The notes: generated from the sequence alone by a model not told the origin. DNA of 64,000 bases from Carallia brachiata (GCA_021464245.1 JADCRB010000029.1:1903229-1967228), one strand, 5' to 3'. Numbered from the stretch's first letter, positions 39,011 through 50,789 are shown. Numbers and translations are program-made.

Positions 39011-40596
39011 TTTCTTCCCATTCACAGAGGAAGTGATCATAGAGCAATTATCATTTGCTTCTATATTTGCAAAGAACATTTTGATCATCTTAGGCTAATA
39101 GCAGCAATCAAATCTAATAAACTTAACCCAATCTTGAAACTTAAACTCCTCTAAAAATCCATTGATTCTGACCTCATAAACAAAATCAAAATGCAATAGT
39201 CTACCCTCATAGACATTCCTCCGCACATACTCAAAATCATACTTATTTGCAATCTTAAAGGTTTTGAAGTATAAGTTATAATACCTTAAGGGATCAGGGT
39301 TTGGAGGAGGCTAAAAGCTTGTTAGAACTATAAGGTTGGAAGAGCTGCTAGCTTTCTTGGATTGATTTACTTGAGGTTGGGGCTAATCAACTGATGAGGG
39401 CTTAACTTTTGGTTTTCGCTTTGGTTTTATAGTAGGCTTAGTCGACCGAGCAGACTGCTTCCCTTTAGACTTGGAGGTTGCAGGAGCTTTAGTAGGCATT
39501 GGGTTGACTGGAGGAGGTGCTGGTTCCTCTTCAGTCATAGATGGATCAACTTGTGACAGTGTTGGGTCGACCTGTGATGGTGCTAAGTCGACTGGAGTGT
39601 GTTGAGATGGCTCCGATTGATTGACCGATGAGGTTGATAGGTTGACCTCTTCTGCGTATTCTTCTTCTATTTGGTCGATCGTTAAAAGAGATTGATCGAA
39701 CTCTTTTTTTGAAATCTCTATAGTGAGCCTTACCCTCTTCACTGGTGCTTGCATGGGTTCTTTTCCCTTGGATTTTAAAGAATCCATCTTTAATGGGGGT
39801 GTAGAATTAGCCCAAAGGACGGGTTGCTTGGAATCCTTGTATGGATCCTCAATAAAGTTGTATTCCATACCGAGTTTGATCTTGCTTGCATAGATCTTCC
39901 AAATTAGCCTAAAGACGTCACACTTCCATCTGTTGGATTTGAAGATTGGAGGGCTTTATAGTGATTCAAGTGAGGGATTCTTGGACTCGGTAGATCGAGA
40001 GGGTTCTAAAAAGGACTCTGAAGAGAAATTGGCTAATCGAGTGTTGAGAGGATTTTGATGAAGGTTCCAAAGAGGCAGCTGTTGACTGAGTTTTTTTGAA
40101 GATTTGGAATCCTCCAAATCTGTTGTAACTGGCTTGGTGGAGGAGGGTTTTGCAAATGTGACGTTTTGAATTCTGATGAATCTTCTTCTCAGCAGCTGTT
40201 CAACTCCCGATGCTCTCTTTGGTGCCACACACTATCTAAAAGGGATTTTCAATGATTGTGGCGTTTGATTGTCTAGAAACCGATGGATTTACCCAGATTT
40301 CGAGTTTTGAATTTCAAATTGAAAAAATAGTTTCTATCTTTAAAAAGGTTTTTCATTTTCGATAATATTAGATTTTAACCACCATTGGATGACTGAAGTA
40401 AGTTATGGGTCGACTGCTTACATCGGATGACTTGTGCCTTTGATATGGTAAACCAGCCTCTCTTGAACAGAAACAATGATTTTCAATTTAAAGTTTAGAA
40501 TAACTAAATCCAAATGCACTATGATGCAAACATATAATGATTAGATGCATATAAAAAGACATAAAATCAAGAAACATGCATCATATATTCAAGACA

Positions 40597-43500
40597 TCAA
40601 TCTAATTCAAGTAAACCTAATCTCTCTCTAATGGACACAAACCCATCCGTAGTTAAGGGTTTGGTGAAGAGATTAGCTAATTGATCATCAGTACTCACAA
40701 ATTCTACAGTTACATCACCTTTGAGTATATGATTCCTAATAAAATGGTGTTTAAGGTCAATATGTTTGGTCTGAGAAGGGTGAATGAGATTCTTGATCAT
40801 ATTGATTGCATTGGAGTTATTACACTGAATAAGAATACCAGAATATGAAATCCTCTAATATTTGCTTCATCTAAAGTAGTTAAATAGAGCAACTACTAGC
40901 TACTGAGTACTCAGCTTTTACAGTAGAAGTGCAATAGAGTTTTACTTTTTACTACACTAAAACACTAGAGATTTTCCAAAAAACTGACATATACCAGAGG
41001 TACTCTTTTTATCAAGTCTATCATCCGTAAAGTTTGAGTTGGAGTAACTTACTAGGTCCAACGTTGTTTTTCTTGAATATCAAAGTCCCAAATTAGTGGT
41101 CCTTCTCACATATCTCAATACTCTTTTAAGGGCTACTAGGTGAGACTCTTTTGAGTTGCACTGAATCCTTGCACACATACACACAAAATACATCGAATCA
41201 AGTCTATTAGTAGTTAAATACAAAATACTACCAATCATACCTTAGTAGAGCTTATCATTTACCTTTTTACTATTCTCATCGTTGTCAAGCTTGACATATA
41301 TAATCATAGGAGTGCCACATGACTTGGAATAGACCATACCAAATTCCTTAAGTAGCTCCTTAGCATACTTTGCTTGATTAATGAAGATGTCATCCTTTAT
41401 TTGCTTGATTTAAAAATCAAGAAAGATGTTCAGCTCTTCCATCATGCACATCTCAAGCTTTGTTTTATGCTATTGGCAAAGTCTATATAAAATCTTATTA
41501 GTAGCACCAAATATAATGTCATCAATATAAATTTGAATAGTTAGCGAATCCTTACCTCTATTCTTTGTGAAAAGATTAGTATCAATTTTATTTTTCAAGA
41601 AACCCTGATCAACCAAGAAAGTACTTAACCTCTCGTACCAAGCTTTAGGAGTTTGTTTCAATCCATATATGGGCTTTTGAAAGCTTGAACACATGGTTTA
41701 GGAACTCTTCACTTTCAAAGCTGGGTGGTTGATCAATGTACACTTCTTTGTTTATGTAGCCATTAAGGAAGATGCTCTTCACATTCATTTGATATAACTT
41801 GAAATGCATATGCGATGTAAATGCAAGAAGCATCTTAATGACTTCTAACCTAGTGACCAGAGCAAAAGTCTCGTCATAATCAATGTCTTCTTCTTGATTG
41901 TAGCCTTTAACATCTAACCATGCCTTGTTTCTCATAATTTGGCCACTTTCATCTAACTTGATCCTAAATACCTACTTAACACCTATAATAGGATAGTCCT
42001 AAGTCTACCTACTAATGTCCATACCTTACTCTTCTCAAACTGGTTGAGTTCCTCTTTCTTGCCTTTACCCATGATTGGTTAGCCAAGGCTTCTGCTAAAT
42101 GCTTAGGCTTTAATTGTGACATAAGTGCTAAAAGAGTGCTTGTGTTTTTAAATGCAAAACGAGTACGCATGAGTTCAGAAACATTACCAATGATTTATTG
42201 TTGAAAGGTCTTTGCATCATGCTTCTACTCTATTGAAACTCTAAAAAAATGACATTCTCCATACTCCCTTATCGAAGACTTGATTCATTGACTTCAAGTT
42301 GACCTATCTAATCATTAGGTTGACCTATTAGATCACCATGTTGACTTGTTTGTTTTTGTGCTTGAACTCTTAGACTGTGCAATTGACCGATTATACTATC
42401 TGGTCGACCACGAGGGTTGTTAGGTTGACCTAAAGTTCCAGACTGCTCTTTTGACTGTTCTTTCTCTTTTCTTTCATTTGAACCTATAAGAACATGAACC
42501 TCTTTCTCTATTGGAGAGTAGGGGTTAATTTCATCAAATACAACATGTATAGATTCTTCAACCACATGAGTCTTTTTATTATACACAGGATATGCTCGAT
42601 TAGTAGAAGAGTATCCCAAGAAAATACCTTCTTCCGATTTTAAATCAAACTTACCAAAGTTGTCTTTGGTGTTGAGGATAAAGCATTTACACCCAAAGAC
42701 CCTCAAGAAGTTAACTTTGGGCTTCTTACATTTCTATAACTTATAAAGAGTCTTCTTTGGGATTGGATGGATAAAGACTTGGTTTGTAACAAAGCCAATC
42801 GTGTGAACTATTTATACCCAAAAGTGTTGAGGCAAGTTCTACTCATTGAGCATAGTCTTTGCCATCTCTTGAGGGTTCGATTCTTACTTTCAACTATTCC
42901 ATTTTGTTATGGAGTACTTGAAGCTAAAAAGTTGTGGGAGATGTCATACGTGTTGCAAAAAATGTTGAAGCCTTTATTTTTGAAGTCACAAGCATGATCA
43001 CTTCTCACTGAAATCACATTATATCCCTTCTCATTTTGGACCCACTTGCACAAAATCTCAAAAGCCCTCAAGCATTCATCTTTATGAGTTAGAAAAGTTA
43101 CCTAAGTAAATGTACTGTAATTATCAATAATAACATATGCATATAACTTATTACTAAGTGAGGATACTCTCATAGGGCTAAACAAATCTATATGCAATAG
43201 TTGTAAAGGTCTAGTAGTAGATATTACCTTCTTATTCTTAAAAGAACTCTTACTTTGCTTACTCTTTTGGCATGTATCACACACTTTGTTCTTGTCAAAC
43301 TTGAAGTTTGGAAGACCATCAACAAGATTGTGTTGATTGAGTTTAGAAAGTTACTTCACATTTGCATGACTCAACCTTTTATGCCAAATCTATGGTTGAT
43401 CACTCAAAACAGATTAACACTTGACATCTTGATTAGCTAAAGATTGTAAATTAATAGTATAGATATTGTTCATCAAGTTAGCAACAAATAAGGTATAATT

Positions 43501-43827
43501 AGTTTTAGAATCATTCACATGATATGAGTCTTTACCAAAAGGCACCTTATAGTTACTATCACACAGTTGACTAATATTTAACAAATTATACTTAAGGTCT
43601 TCAACAAGAGAAATCTTATCAATAACAAGAGAATTGCCCTCACCAATCTTCTCAATTCCAACAACTTTACTTTTAGAATTGTCACCAAAAGTTACCTTTT
43701 TACCATTTATCTTTTGTAGGAAAATAAAGTGCTCGAGATTCCTACTTACGTGTCTAGAGCATCCACTGTCTAAGAACCAGTGATTTTTCTTTGACTGGTT
43801 CTTTAAGTTGACCTGTAAGTAATTCAT
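40597..43827 (-). pseudogene. copia pol remnant: protease, integrase, reverse transcriptase, RNase H
   Basis: In minus-strand order: protease with the DSG triad (WFLDSGCSRHVS, about 43,750); GAG-pre-integrase/zinc region with CDTCQKSK; integrase core start LLHIDLFSP (about 43,190); integrase C-terminal part with FGCKCFIL and GIFLGYS (42706-42308); reverse transcriptase with DYDETFA, then QMNVKSIFLNG (about 41,790) and YIDDIIFG (about 41,525); and the RNase H end with ADQLANLFTKPL-type sequence (STDDQLANLFTKPL) at 40,650. Multiple stops and frameshifts separate these blocks. The first catalytic Asp of the polymerase motif, normally QMDVK, is Asn here. Confidence 0.9.
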
Positions 43828-43849
43828 TTAGTCTTAAGTATTCAAGCTT

Positions 43850-45170
43850 GATTAGGTCCCTAGGGGTTAGTCTTGGTGCTACTAGCACCATCATGAAAAA
43901 GTGTCTCGTATTAAAGACTTCTTATTAAGGAACATGAATATTGAATATGCTCATAGTCTCCACAAAAATAGCATCTAATATAAATTCTAGAATGATATGC
44001 ATAAGCACTGTATAGTCGACCTGAGTATCTATTTTGTGCATACTGTAGTCAACCTGTGTGTCTATTCTATGCATGTTGTAGTTGATCTGTGCATCTGTTT
44101 TGTGCATACTGAGGTTGACCTGTGAATCTGTTCTATATGTGCATTGGTCGACCAGAGTGTCTATTCTGGGCATGTTGTGGTTGACTATACACTCTGCCAT
44201 GCAAGTATGCATGCCTATGTGATGGTTTTGCATACTTTCTAAAGTACATGGATGCATATTTAGGAGGCACATTCTTATATGAATGATGTGGTTATGCAAC
44301 AATATGTTTGTGTGGTTGAGCATACTGCTAAACAGGCTGACTAGTGCTTCGAGATGTAGATGCACAATCATGCTTATGTAAAACATTCATGGATGATTGT
44401 ACTTGTATATGAGCAATTGCTGCCTTGCCCAGAGAAAGGTTAGGGTGATATCTCAAACTGCTCATCTCATTTGGAGGCCTTTAAGACTCAAGTATAGTGT
44501 AAAAACTTCTTTTTATTTTTAGCAAATTTAGAGAGTGACTCTTAAAGCTTAAAAACCTATTTCTTAAGGTGAATGTTTTTATCTAAAAGTTTCGTAAGTC
44601 GCCTCTTATTGTGAACAGTTTCTAACTTACTATTTCTATTGGTAAGAGACCTTATCTCTTCTATCAAGGAATCTCTTGCTTGCGTCATAAAAGCAAACTC
44701 AACATGAAGGACTTCATTCTCAACATGAAACAATAAGCTGATCTATAGTGAGTATATTAAAGCCTTTGGCTTCCTCAATAACAGTCTTTTTGCCTTTCCA
44801 TGATTTAGGTAAGGGCTGAATGATTTTCTTCATAAGCTTATGCTCATCAATCTGCTTCCTAAGGTTCTTTAGTGAGTTTTTGATATTGACGAACCTGTTG
44901 TCCATATTTGAAAATGGGTTAATTACTTGACATCTCGAATAGCTCATACTCATGCATGAGAAAACTAATCTTTGACTCCAAGACTTGTAATGTTCTTTCA
45001 TGTAGAACCTCCCAAAGGTCATATCGATGGGTTGGATGTATGTAATCATCTTTTCTTTCTAGGTATTGAAATAGGTTCCATCAAAGATGAGTGGTCTTAA
45101 GATGTTTCCTCTTTCGGTATGACAAGTTTGAGCAGTTATGAATCTCTCTATAATGTTAGGCTTTTTAAAA
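43850..45170 (-). pseudogene. copia gag remnant with CCHC zinc knuckle
   Basis: Shortly after the primer-binding site the minus strand shows PLIFDGTYFNT followed by a stop where the family has Trp, then a 109-codon open part (45049-44720). The nucleocapsid zinc knuckle C-x2-C-x4-H-x4-C is intact at 43932-43973 (CYFC GDYEH IQYSC). Before it lies a 33-bp tandem repeat region. Stops and frameshifts show that it is dead. Confidence 0.85.
44005..44185 (-). repeat. 33-bp tandem repeat inside gag
   Basis: About five imperfect units of roughly 33 bp (plus-strand core GTCGACCTG ... TGTGCATACT). In the zinc-knuckle frame a unit reads approximately YAQNRYSGRL, with some Arg codons turned to stops, consistent with decay at CpG sites. 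Confidence 0.7.
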
Positions 45171-45180
45171 AGAAACTGAT

Positions 45181-45193
45181 CTCTGATATCACT
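45181..45193 (-). other. Primer-binding site of the copia element
   Basis: Directly inside the 5' LTR the minus strand reads AGTGATATCAGAG, close to the TGGTATCAGAGC complement of initiator Met-tRNA used by many copia elements. Its position fixes the inner border of the LTR at 45194. Confidence 0.75.
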
Positions 45194-46384
45194 TGTTGAT
45201 CCTGATATAGCCCAAGAAGGATGAGTGAATTGGGTTTTTTCTTTCGATTTCTCTCACGGTTCACTCAATCTCAACTCCAAAACGGTTAGTTGCAATGATA
45301 GCGATAATCAAATAATATAGAGATTAGTAGATAAACAAAAAATATAATCATAACTAAAATAAAGAAGAGATAGGTAAAAAAAGAGATGACATCGTGATTT
45401 ATAGTGGTTTGATTTCAACTGACAACCTATGTCCACTCTTTAAAGACGCTTCTTTGAGAGTTCAATCTACTAAATTTTTCCTCTTTTGATGGGTGAAGAA
45501 CAACCCATTACAATCACTTGAATACACAATCGACAAGCTTTCGCAAAGCTTTTGATCACAAGAACACTTATGGTCTTTTTTTTTTTCTTGAGCTTAAACT
45601 CTCACTATGATTTTTCTTTCTTTTTTACACACCCTTTATAAGTTTTTCCCAAAATTCTCAATTACAAAGCCATATCTAACAAAAAGGTTCTCTACTATCC
45701 TTGTAGACAACTAGGTCATAACTAGCAATTGGACCTTAATTCTTTTTCAAAACATGTAGATCCTTCTGGAAAAGGAAAATCAACTCTCTATTTATTGAGG
45801 CATTAGTTGACGGTAGACCTCGTCTAGTCAATTGAGCCGAACTTTTTGTAACTTTAGACTTTAGCCTTTTAATTGCATCAGTCGACCACAGATCTCGTTT
45901 AATCGACCTACTAAAATTTTCTAGAATTCATCACTTCAGACTCTTTTCCGAACAACTCATTGGTCGACTAGTCTGGACTTTCTATAATTTTGCTCACTTC
46001 TTTCTCTAATCACTCGGTCGACCCCAGACCTCGTTAGGTTGATTAGTCTTGCTTTGCTATATTTTCCAACACATGAAAACTTCGTTCTTTACTCGTGATC
46101 TCACAAGATCACTTTAAACACTTTTCTATAATAGAAGATATAATAAATACTACAAGATCTTGCAATGATGGTTAGCTCAATCAAATTCAAATATAAAAAT
46201 CTTGCCATAATCAACAAATATATATACCATATAAGCTCCTCAATCAATCAACTAATCAACTAACACAAATAAGGTAATACAATAAGCACCAACGGTCATC
46301 AATCAATCAATACAGGAATCTATAATTAGTATAAATGAAAATCAATTAATAATGGGGGTTAAATATCAAAACTAATACTCAACA
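45194..46384 (-). repeat. 5' LTR of the copia element (right copy)
   Basis: Read on the minus strand it starts TGTTGAGTATTAG and ends ...GGATCAACA, the TG...CA termini expected of an LTR. It aligns along its length with 32659-33815, with many substitutions and small indels. Confidence 0.88.
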
Positions 46385-47824
46385 AATTTTAACACTAAGT
46401 AAGACTGAGTTCACATACAAATTTTTCAATACACAACTGAAATTCATGTATGAATTTAGAATCCATCAAACATATCAATTTTTGGTTCACAATCAACCAA
46501 TAAAATTATCTTAAGGATATACATAACAAAAAATTAGAGAGATTTACCCAATAGTAAAGATGACAGTAGAACTCAAAATAATAAATAGAGAATTTGGACT
46601 TTCGATATTTAGAACACATTCTCAAGATAAACATACTGAAAAACATGTCAATCAGAATTAAATTCACCATTAGATCTTCTAAAATATCCCTCCCCTTATC
46701 CTTTTTCTTCTTCTCCACTTGCTACCCCTTTTTATGTTTTTCTTGTTGTCTTTTTTTTTTTAGCACACTCTCTTTTGTTTTTCTCTTTCTTTTTGCCTTC
46801 TCACATGACACTTACATTTTTTTTGGATTACTATAAGAAAAAATCAACACTTTTATGTATTTTTAACAAATCTAGCATAACCTTTAAAAAATAATAAATT
46901 TAGTATAGTTTATCTAACAAATCTAGCACACAGTGAAGTCCTATTAACCAAATCGTTACACTTGCTAATGTGGGGTAATGATAATGAAAAATGCTGATGT
47001 GTTCATAAATCAAATGGTTGATGAGACGCCACATCAGTAATGGACTAATTGGACTCATAAGTCCAAACCCAAATATTTTATAATTAGATTTCATTAACCT
47101 AAACAATTAATATATTAAGGGTTTGATTTATAGCTTCGAGTTTCTGTGCTTTTCCAAATGGATAAGGATGATTATTAGGTGTTGCTAAGGGTTGCTTTAC
47201 CGAAATTTCTATTTTAAAAGATTTGAGTTTTAACTTCGTGAATAAAGGAGCTGTGGTGTTTACGAGAGAGAGGAGATTTATATTGAAAGTCTAATGAGTG
47301 TCACTGGTTTGTTCTCAAGCTCAACTAGCGTACATTTAGTTCTATATTTTGCGACTCTACATAATTAGTGTACATTTAGTTTTACTGTTTGAATTTGTAA
47401 TAATTCAAATTCATAATTTCTCATACACACACAAGTCTCTTTACCACTTCAACGATACAAGCGCTAGTACTAGTCTTTATGACGAATTGAATGAACAAGT
47501 TTTAGAATTAGTGTATATTGAATTTTAAATACCGATAAATATTTATAGCTAAATAAAAAGTTATACAGACAGTTTCAGACTGCGATAATCAGTATATTTT
47601 ATATAATTGTAATAATAAAATTTGAAACGAAAAAATATTACTATTTTTTCAGTTTACATTATTTCATTATGGTTACACAAAATACTCTAATTATGACAGT
47701 TTAAATATTGTCTGGATAATTTGTTGATTTGATCATGTAATCAAGCCCAACAGTATAAATTTGTCAAAAAAATTCTTATTAAATTCAAATAATTTATTAA
47801 ATGAGTTTTAAAGTTGGATTTTTA
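46385..47824. other. Intergenic spacer right of the copia element
   Basis: No gene recognised. Around 46,870-46,930 the phrase AACAAATCTAGC appears twice and resembles sequence near the inverted-repeat cassette at 48.3 kb, so eroded transposon ends may lie here. Confidence 0.45.
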
Positions 47825-48144
47825 CCACTCGAAGTGATAGTCTGGTAGTAATTTGCCGTACTTTCCCTACGTCTGACCTCAGTTTGAGTCCTAACCTGTG
47901 CAATAGAGGCAATATTTCTCCTTTGACTATTAGTTGACTTGTGTGTGTGTAATGTAGGTTGCAGACTTTTTAACACTGTGATCAGCTTGAGGGAGGCATA
48001 CTCGAGTTTAATAATACTCAAGTGGTGGATTCTCCTTATGAGGAAGACTAAATGAGGAAGTTAACAAATAACCCTGACCTCAACGCACATATGCAATAAC
48101 TTACATATCGATAATATATGTTTTTTTGTTGTTCAAAAAAAAAA
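47825..48144 (+). mobile_element. Full-length SINE
   Basis: About 320 bp flanked by AAGTTGGATTTTTA (47811-47824) and AAGTTAGATTTTTA (48145-48158), a 14-bp target duplication with one change. The head CCACTCGAAGTGATAG leads into an A-box-like TGATAGTCTGGTAGT and a B-box-like AGTTTGAGTCC. The 3' end is TTGTTGTTC followed by an A tail. All are hallmarks of a tRNA-derived SINE. Confidence 0.88.
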
Positions 48145-48289
48145 AAGTTAGATTTTTAAATTGCTAATTTATATTATTGAACAAGTTTGATCAATTTAAT
48201 TTAATTGTGTCACTAAAATTTTAGTGAAGAGATGAATTTATTTACACACATATTATTGTCATCATAATAAATCTAGTGCTTATCTAGTT

Positions 48290-48573
48290 TATATTTCGAT
48301 TAATATTAAAAAGTACCAATTTATGTTAAAAAATAAATTTAATACTAATTTTAAAAATTATTAAATTTTACACAATTAAATTATTTTATAACGAATCTAA
48401 CATACCGTAAAATTAATATAATAGACTCCTCTGAAATGCATTCGTGACGCACTTACATGTGCCATGTGCCATTTAATTATGATTAACAAAAAAAAAGATA
48501 ATTAACTAAAGAAAAAAAGAAAACTCACAACTTTCTCGCTCATCCTCCACCCTTCTCTCAATCCTCTCTTCCT

Positions 48574-48607
<34 letters not shown>

Positions 48608-49365
48608 AATTTTTCTGCAATTTCTCGCCTGGCGAAACGTAAAACCCAAAGTTGGCTCTTGCACTAGTCTCTAAGAGCTCAAGCAAATACACACCCAATT
48701 CCTCATCAACGGCCATCTCAGAGACGCCAAAATTTGAGGGCCAATTTGTGGCCGCCTTGGCCTTGAAAACCCCCCAAAAATTTCACTACTCAGCTCTAGT
48801 TCTTGACCAATGTAAGACCCCGAATGTTTTTGCACTTAATTTCATGATCAAAGCCCCATGTTGTGAAAACACGGGTTTGATTCCGACCCACATGTTCAAA
48901 GTGGTTTGATTCGCATGTATGCTGCAAGGGTTTGTTTAGATTGTAGTATCCGAGTGTTTAGGTCAAATCGTCACCAGCTTTTGGGGTTTAAGATCGTTTG
49001 GCTAGCGAGAAAGTGGAGAAAACATAACGGAAAATCAGTGGAATAGAGAAAGAAGAAGAGGAGAGAGAGAGAACTAAGGGCGGAATAGGAGAGAGAAAGA
49101 AATAGGAGAAAGAGATGGGAGAGTTTTTTCGTTTTTTAATTTTTCTTTTCTAATTGTCTTTTTTATTAATCATAAATAAATAACACAAGGCATACCATGT
49201 AATCAACTCACGTATGTATGCTCACAAATTTCATTCCATTAAATTGATGATATGCTAGATTTTTTTATAAATAATTTAATTGTGTTATATTTGTTATTTA
49301 TTAAAATTATATTAAATTTATTATTTAATGTAAATTTGGTATTTTTTTATATTAACCATTGATAT
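48290..49365. mobile_element. Inverted-repeat cassette enclosing an ORF and CT/GA tracts
   Basis: The left arm (about 48,290-48,510) matches the reverse complement of the right arm (about 49,130-49,365) over more than 200 bp with moderate divergence, e.g. around TTATGATTAA and AATTTAATTGTGT. Inside, a CT microsatellite (about 48,569-48,607) faces a GA-rich tract (about 49,040-49,115). Long terminal inverted repeats around unrelated sequence suggest a Mutator-like or Pack-MULE-like element. No target duplication was pinned down. Confidence 0.6.
48652..48909 (+). pseudogene. Unidentified coding-like fragment inside the inverted-repeat cassette
   Basis: An 85-codon open frame starts from TTG and has no ATG of its own, so it is either a fragment or needs an upstream exon. 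The central HYSALVLDQCKTPNVFALN and the following FMIKA recall the first helices of some plant pentatricopeptide-repeat proteins, but this is weak and from memory. Codon-like composition and balanced residues make it look more like real coding sequence than its AT-rich surroundings. I cannot assign a function. Confidence 0.3.
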
Positions 49366-49390
49366 TTCTACAGTAAGTCATACAATTTCG

Positions 49391-49490
49391 AAGAAAATAA
49401 ATCAATTTTAGTGAAGAAAATAAATTAACGTGAAGGAGAGAAGAAAATAAATCAATTTTAGTGAAGAAAATAAATTAACGTGAAGGAGAG
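49391..49490. repeat. Exact 50-bp tandem duplication
   Basis: 49391-49440 and 49441-49490 are identical (unit starts AAGAAAATAAATC and ends GAAGGAGAG). Identity indicates a recent event. Confidence 0.95.
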
Positions 49491-49712
49491 AACGCGGGAT
49501 GATGAGTGACTCAAAAATCAATCTTTGTTGATTTTTGCTTGTTTGCTATTATATTCTCTCGCGAACGGCAATTATGTATTATATGAAAGAAATAACTAGG
49601 CGGATAGAAATTCAAATGGGCCTAAAATAATTTTAGATTACGTACCCACATTTTATCTCTATTGATAATATTTTATACAATATAAAAAATATTTGCATCA
49701 ACATTTACTATA

Positions 49713-50789
49713 AGAATAAAGGTCAATTAGACTCACAACATTTTAGCATATTTTAAATTTCACTCATAACGTTTTTTTTTTTGAAAATTGATTCATAACG
49801 TTATGTCCGTCAGTCTAATTTGGTCATTCCGTCAATAACGCTGTTAACTATGCTGACGAGACCAGATGGAAGTTGACACGTCATTAATTTTTGCCACGTC
49901 AGCATGCCCCGTCAGCAACAGTTGCTGACGCGGCATAATAGTTCTTAGGTATAATGGTTAATTTGATTCACAAGGTTTCAGTATGTTTTAAATTTCACTC
50001 ATAACGTTTTTTTTTGTTAAAATTGATCCATAATGTTACCTCTGTCAGTCTAAATTGGTCCTTTCATTTATAACGTAGTTAGCTTTGCAGACGTGACGCG
50101 ACAGAGTAAGACATCAATAATTTTTGTCCATGCAGATAACACCTCTGTCAGTCTAAATTGGTCTTTTCGTCTATAATGTTAACTTTAACCGATTCACCCT
50201 TCTCTATTTGAATGGTAAGAAAAATGCAGATGAGGATGGATCCAAGCCACACTACCGCATGTTCTAACCGATCTATCCTCATCTGCAGTTTTCTGGCCAT
50301 TCAAACAGAAAATGGTGCATCGGTCAAATCTAACATTATAGACGAAAGGACAAATTTATACTGACAGAGGTGTCATTCGCATGAACAAAAATTATTGATG
50401 AGTCACTCTGTCGTATCACGTATGCAGAGTTAACAACGTTATAGGTGAAAGGACCAATTTAGACTGGCAAAGGTAACGTTATGGATTAATTTTAACAAAA
50501 AAAAGAACGTTATGGGTGAAATTTAAAACATATTGAAACTTTATGGATCAAATTAACTATTATGCTTAACAACTATTATGTCACGTCAGCAACAATTGCT
50601 GACGTGGCAAAAATTAATGACGTGTTAATTTTCGTCTGACCACGTCAGCATAATTAACGGAATTATTAACGGAAGGACCAAATTAGATTAACGGACATAA
50701 CGTTATGAACCAATTTTAACAAAAAAAAAACGTTATGGGTAAAATTTAAAATTTATTGAAATGTTATGAATCAAATTGACCTTTATTCC
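49713..50789. mobile_element. Foldback (long-TIR) Mutator-like element, 1,077 bp
   Basis: The whole element is one imperfect palindrome. The left end is AGAATAAAGGTCAATT; the right end read inward is GGAATAAAGGTCAATT. The arms meet around GCAGATGAGGATGGAT (about 50,227) and ATCTATCCTCATCTGC (about 50,271), leaving a loop of roughly 30 bases. A perfect 9-bp repeat TTTACTATA flanks it (49704-49712 and 50790-50798), the target size of Mutator-like elements. Each arm contains two related sub-arms, marked by TTTAAATTTCACTCATAACG at about 49,752 and 49,991, so an inner palindrome seems nested in or duplicated within the outer one. No coding sequence. Confidence 0.9.

Larger units (their letters stand above)
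34205..40228 (-). pseudogene. Additional retrotransposon ORF between pol and 3' LTR, split by hAT
   Basis: Minus-strand coding pieces run from MAPKRASGVEQ (ending about 39956) through a Ser/Pro/Lys-rich segment (39868-39383) into a region up to 39,019, continue across the hAT element at 34,969, and end at 34205 after a helix-prone segment (KEEFETRIDEFQSNLNRL). Stops interrupt it at several points. The middle (HFDFVYEV, FRFDCCY-like region) resembles the 'putative plant transposon protein' domain often found in plant retroelement ORFs; that match is from memory and moderate. Its place, same strand and downstream of pol, fits an aORF/env-like position. No function is assigned. Confidence 0.6.
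32659..46384 (-). mobile_element. Ty1-copia LTR retrotransposon, old, with extra ORF and nested hAT element
   Basis: Two related long direct repeats (32659-33815 and 45194-46384) enclose gag, protease, integrase, reverse transcriptase and RNase H in copia order on the minus strand, then a further ORF, then the 3' LTR. Without the 4.03-kb hAT insert and its target copy the element is about 9.7 kb. LTR length of about 1.2 kb and an ORF downstream of pol resemble the SIRE/Maximus group; this lineage call is an inference. A 49-base aligned LTR stretch shows 5 differences, and all coding parts have stops, so it is long inactive. No matching 5-bp target duplication was found. Confidence 0.92.

Noticed and set aside
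32654..46389. 5-bp target duplication for the copia element
   Set aside because: The bases next to the two LTRs (TTAAG and AATTT) do not match, so none is claimed.
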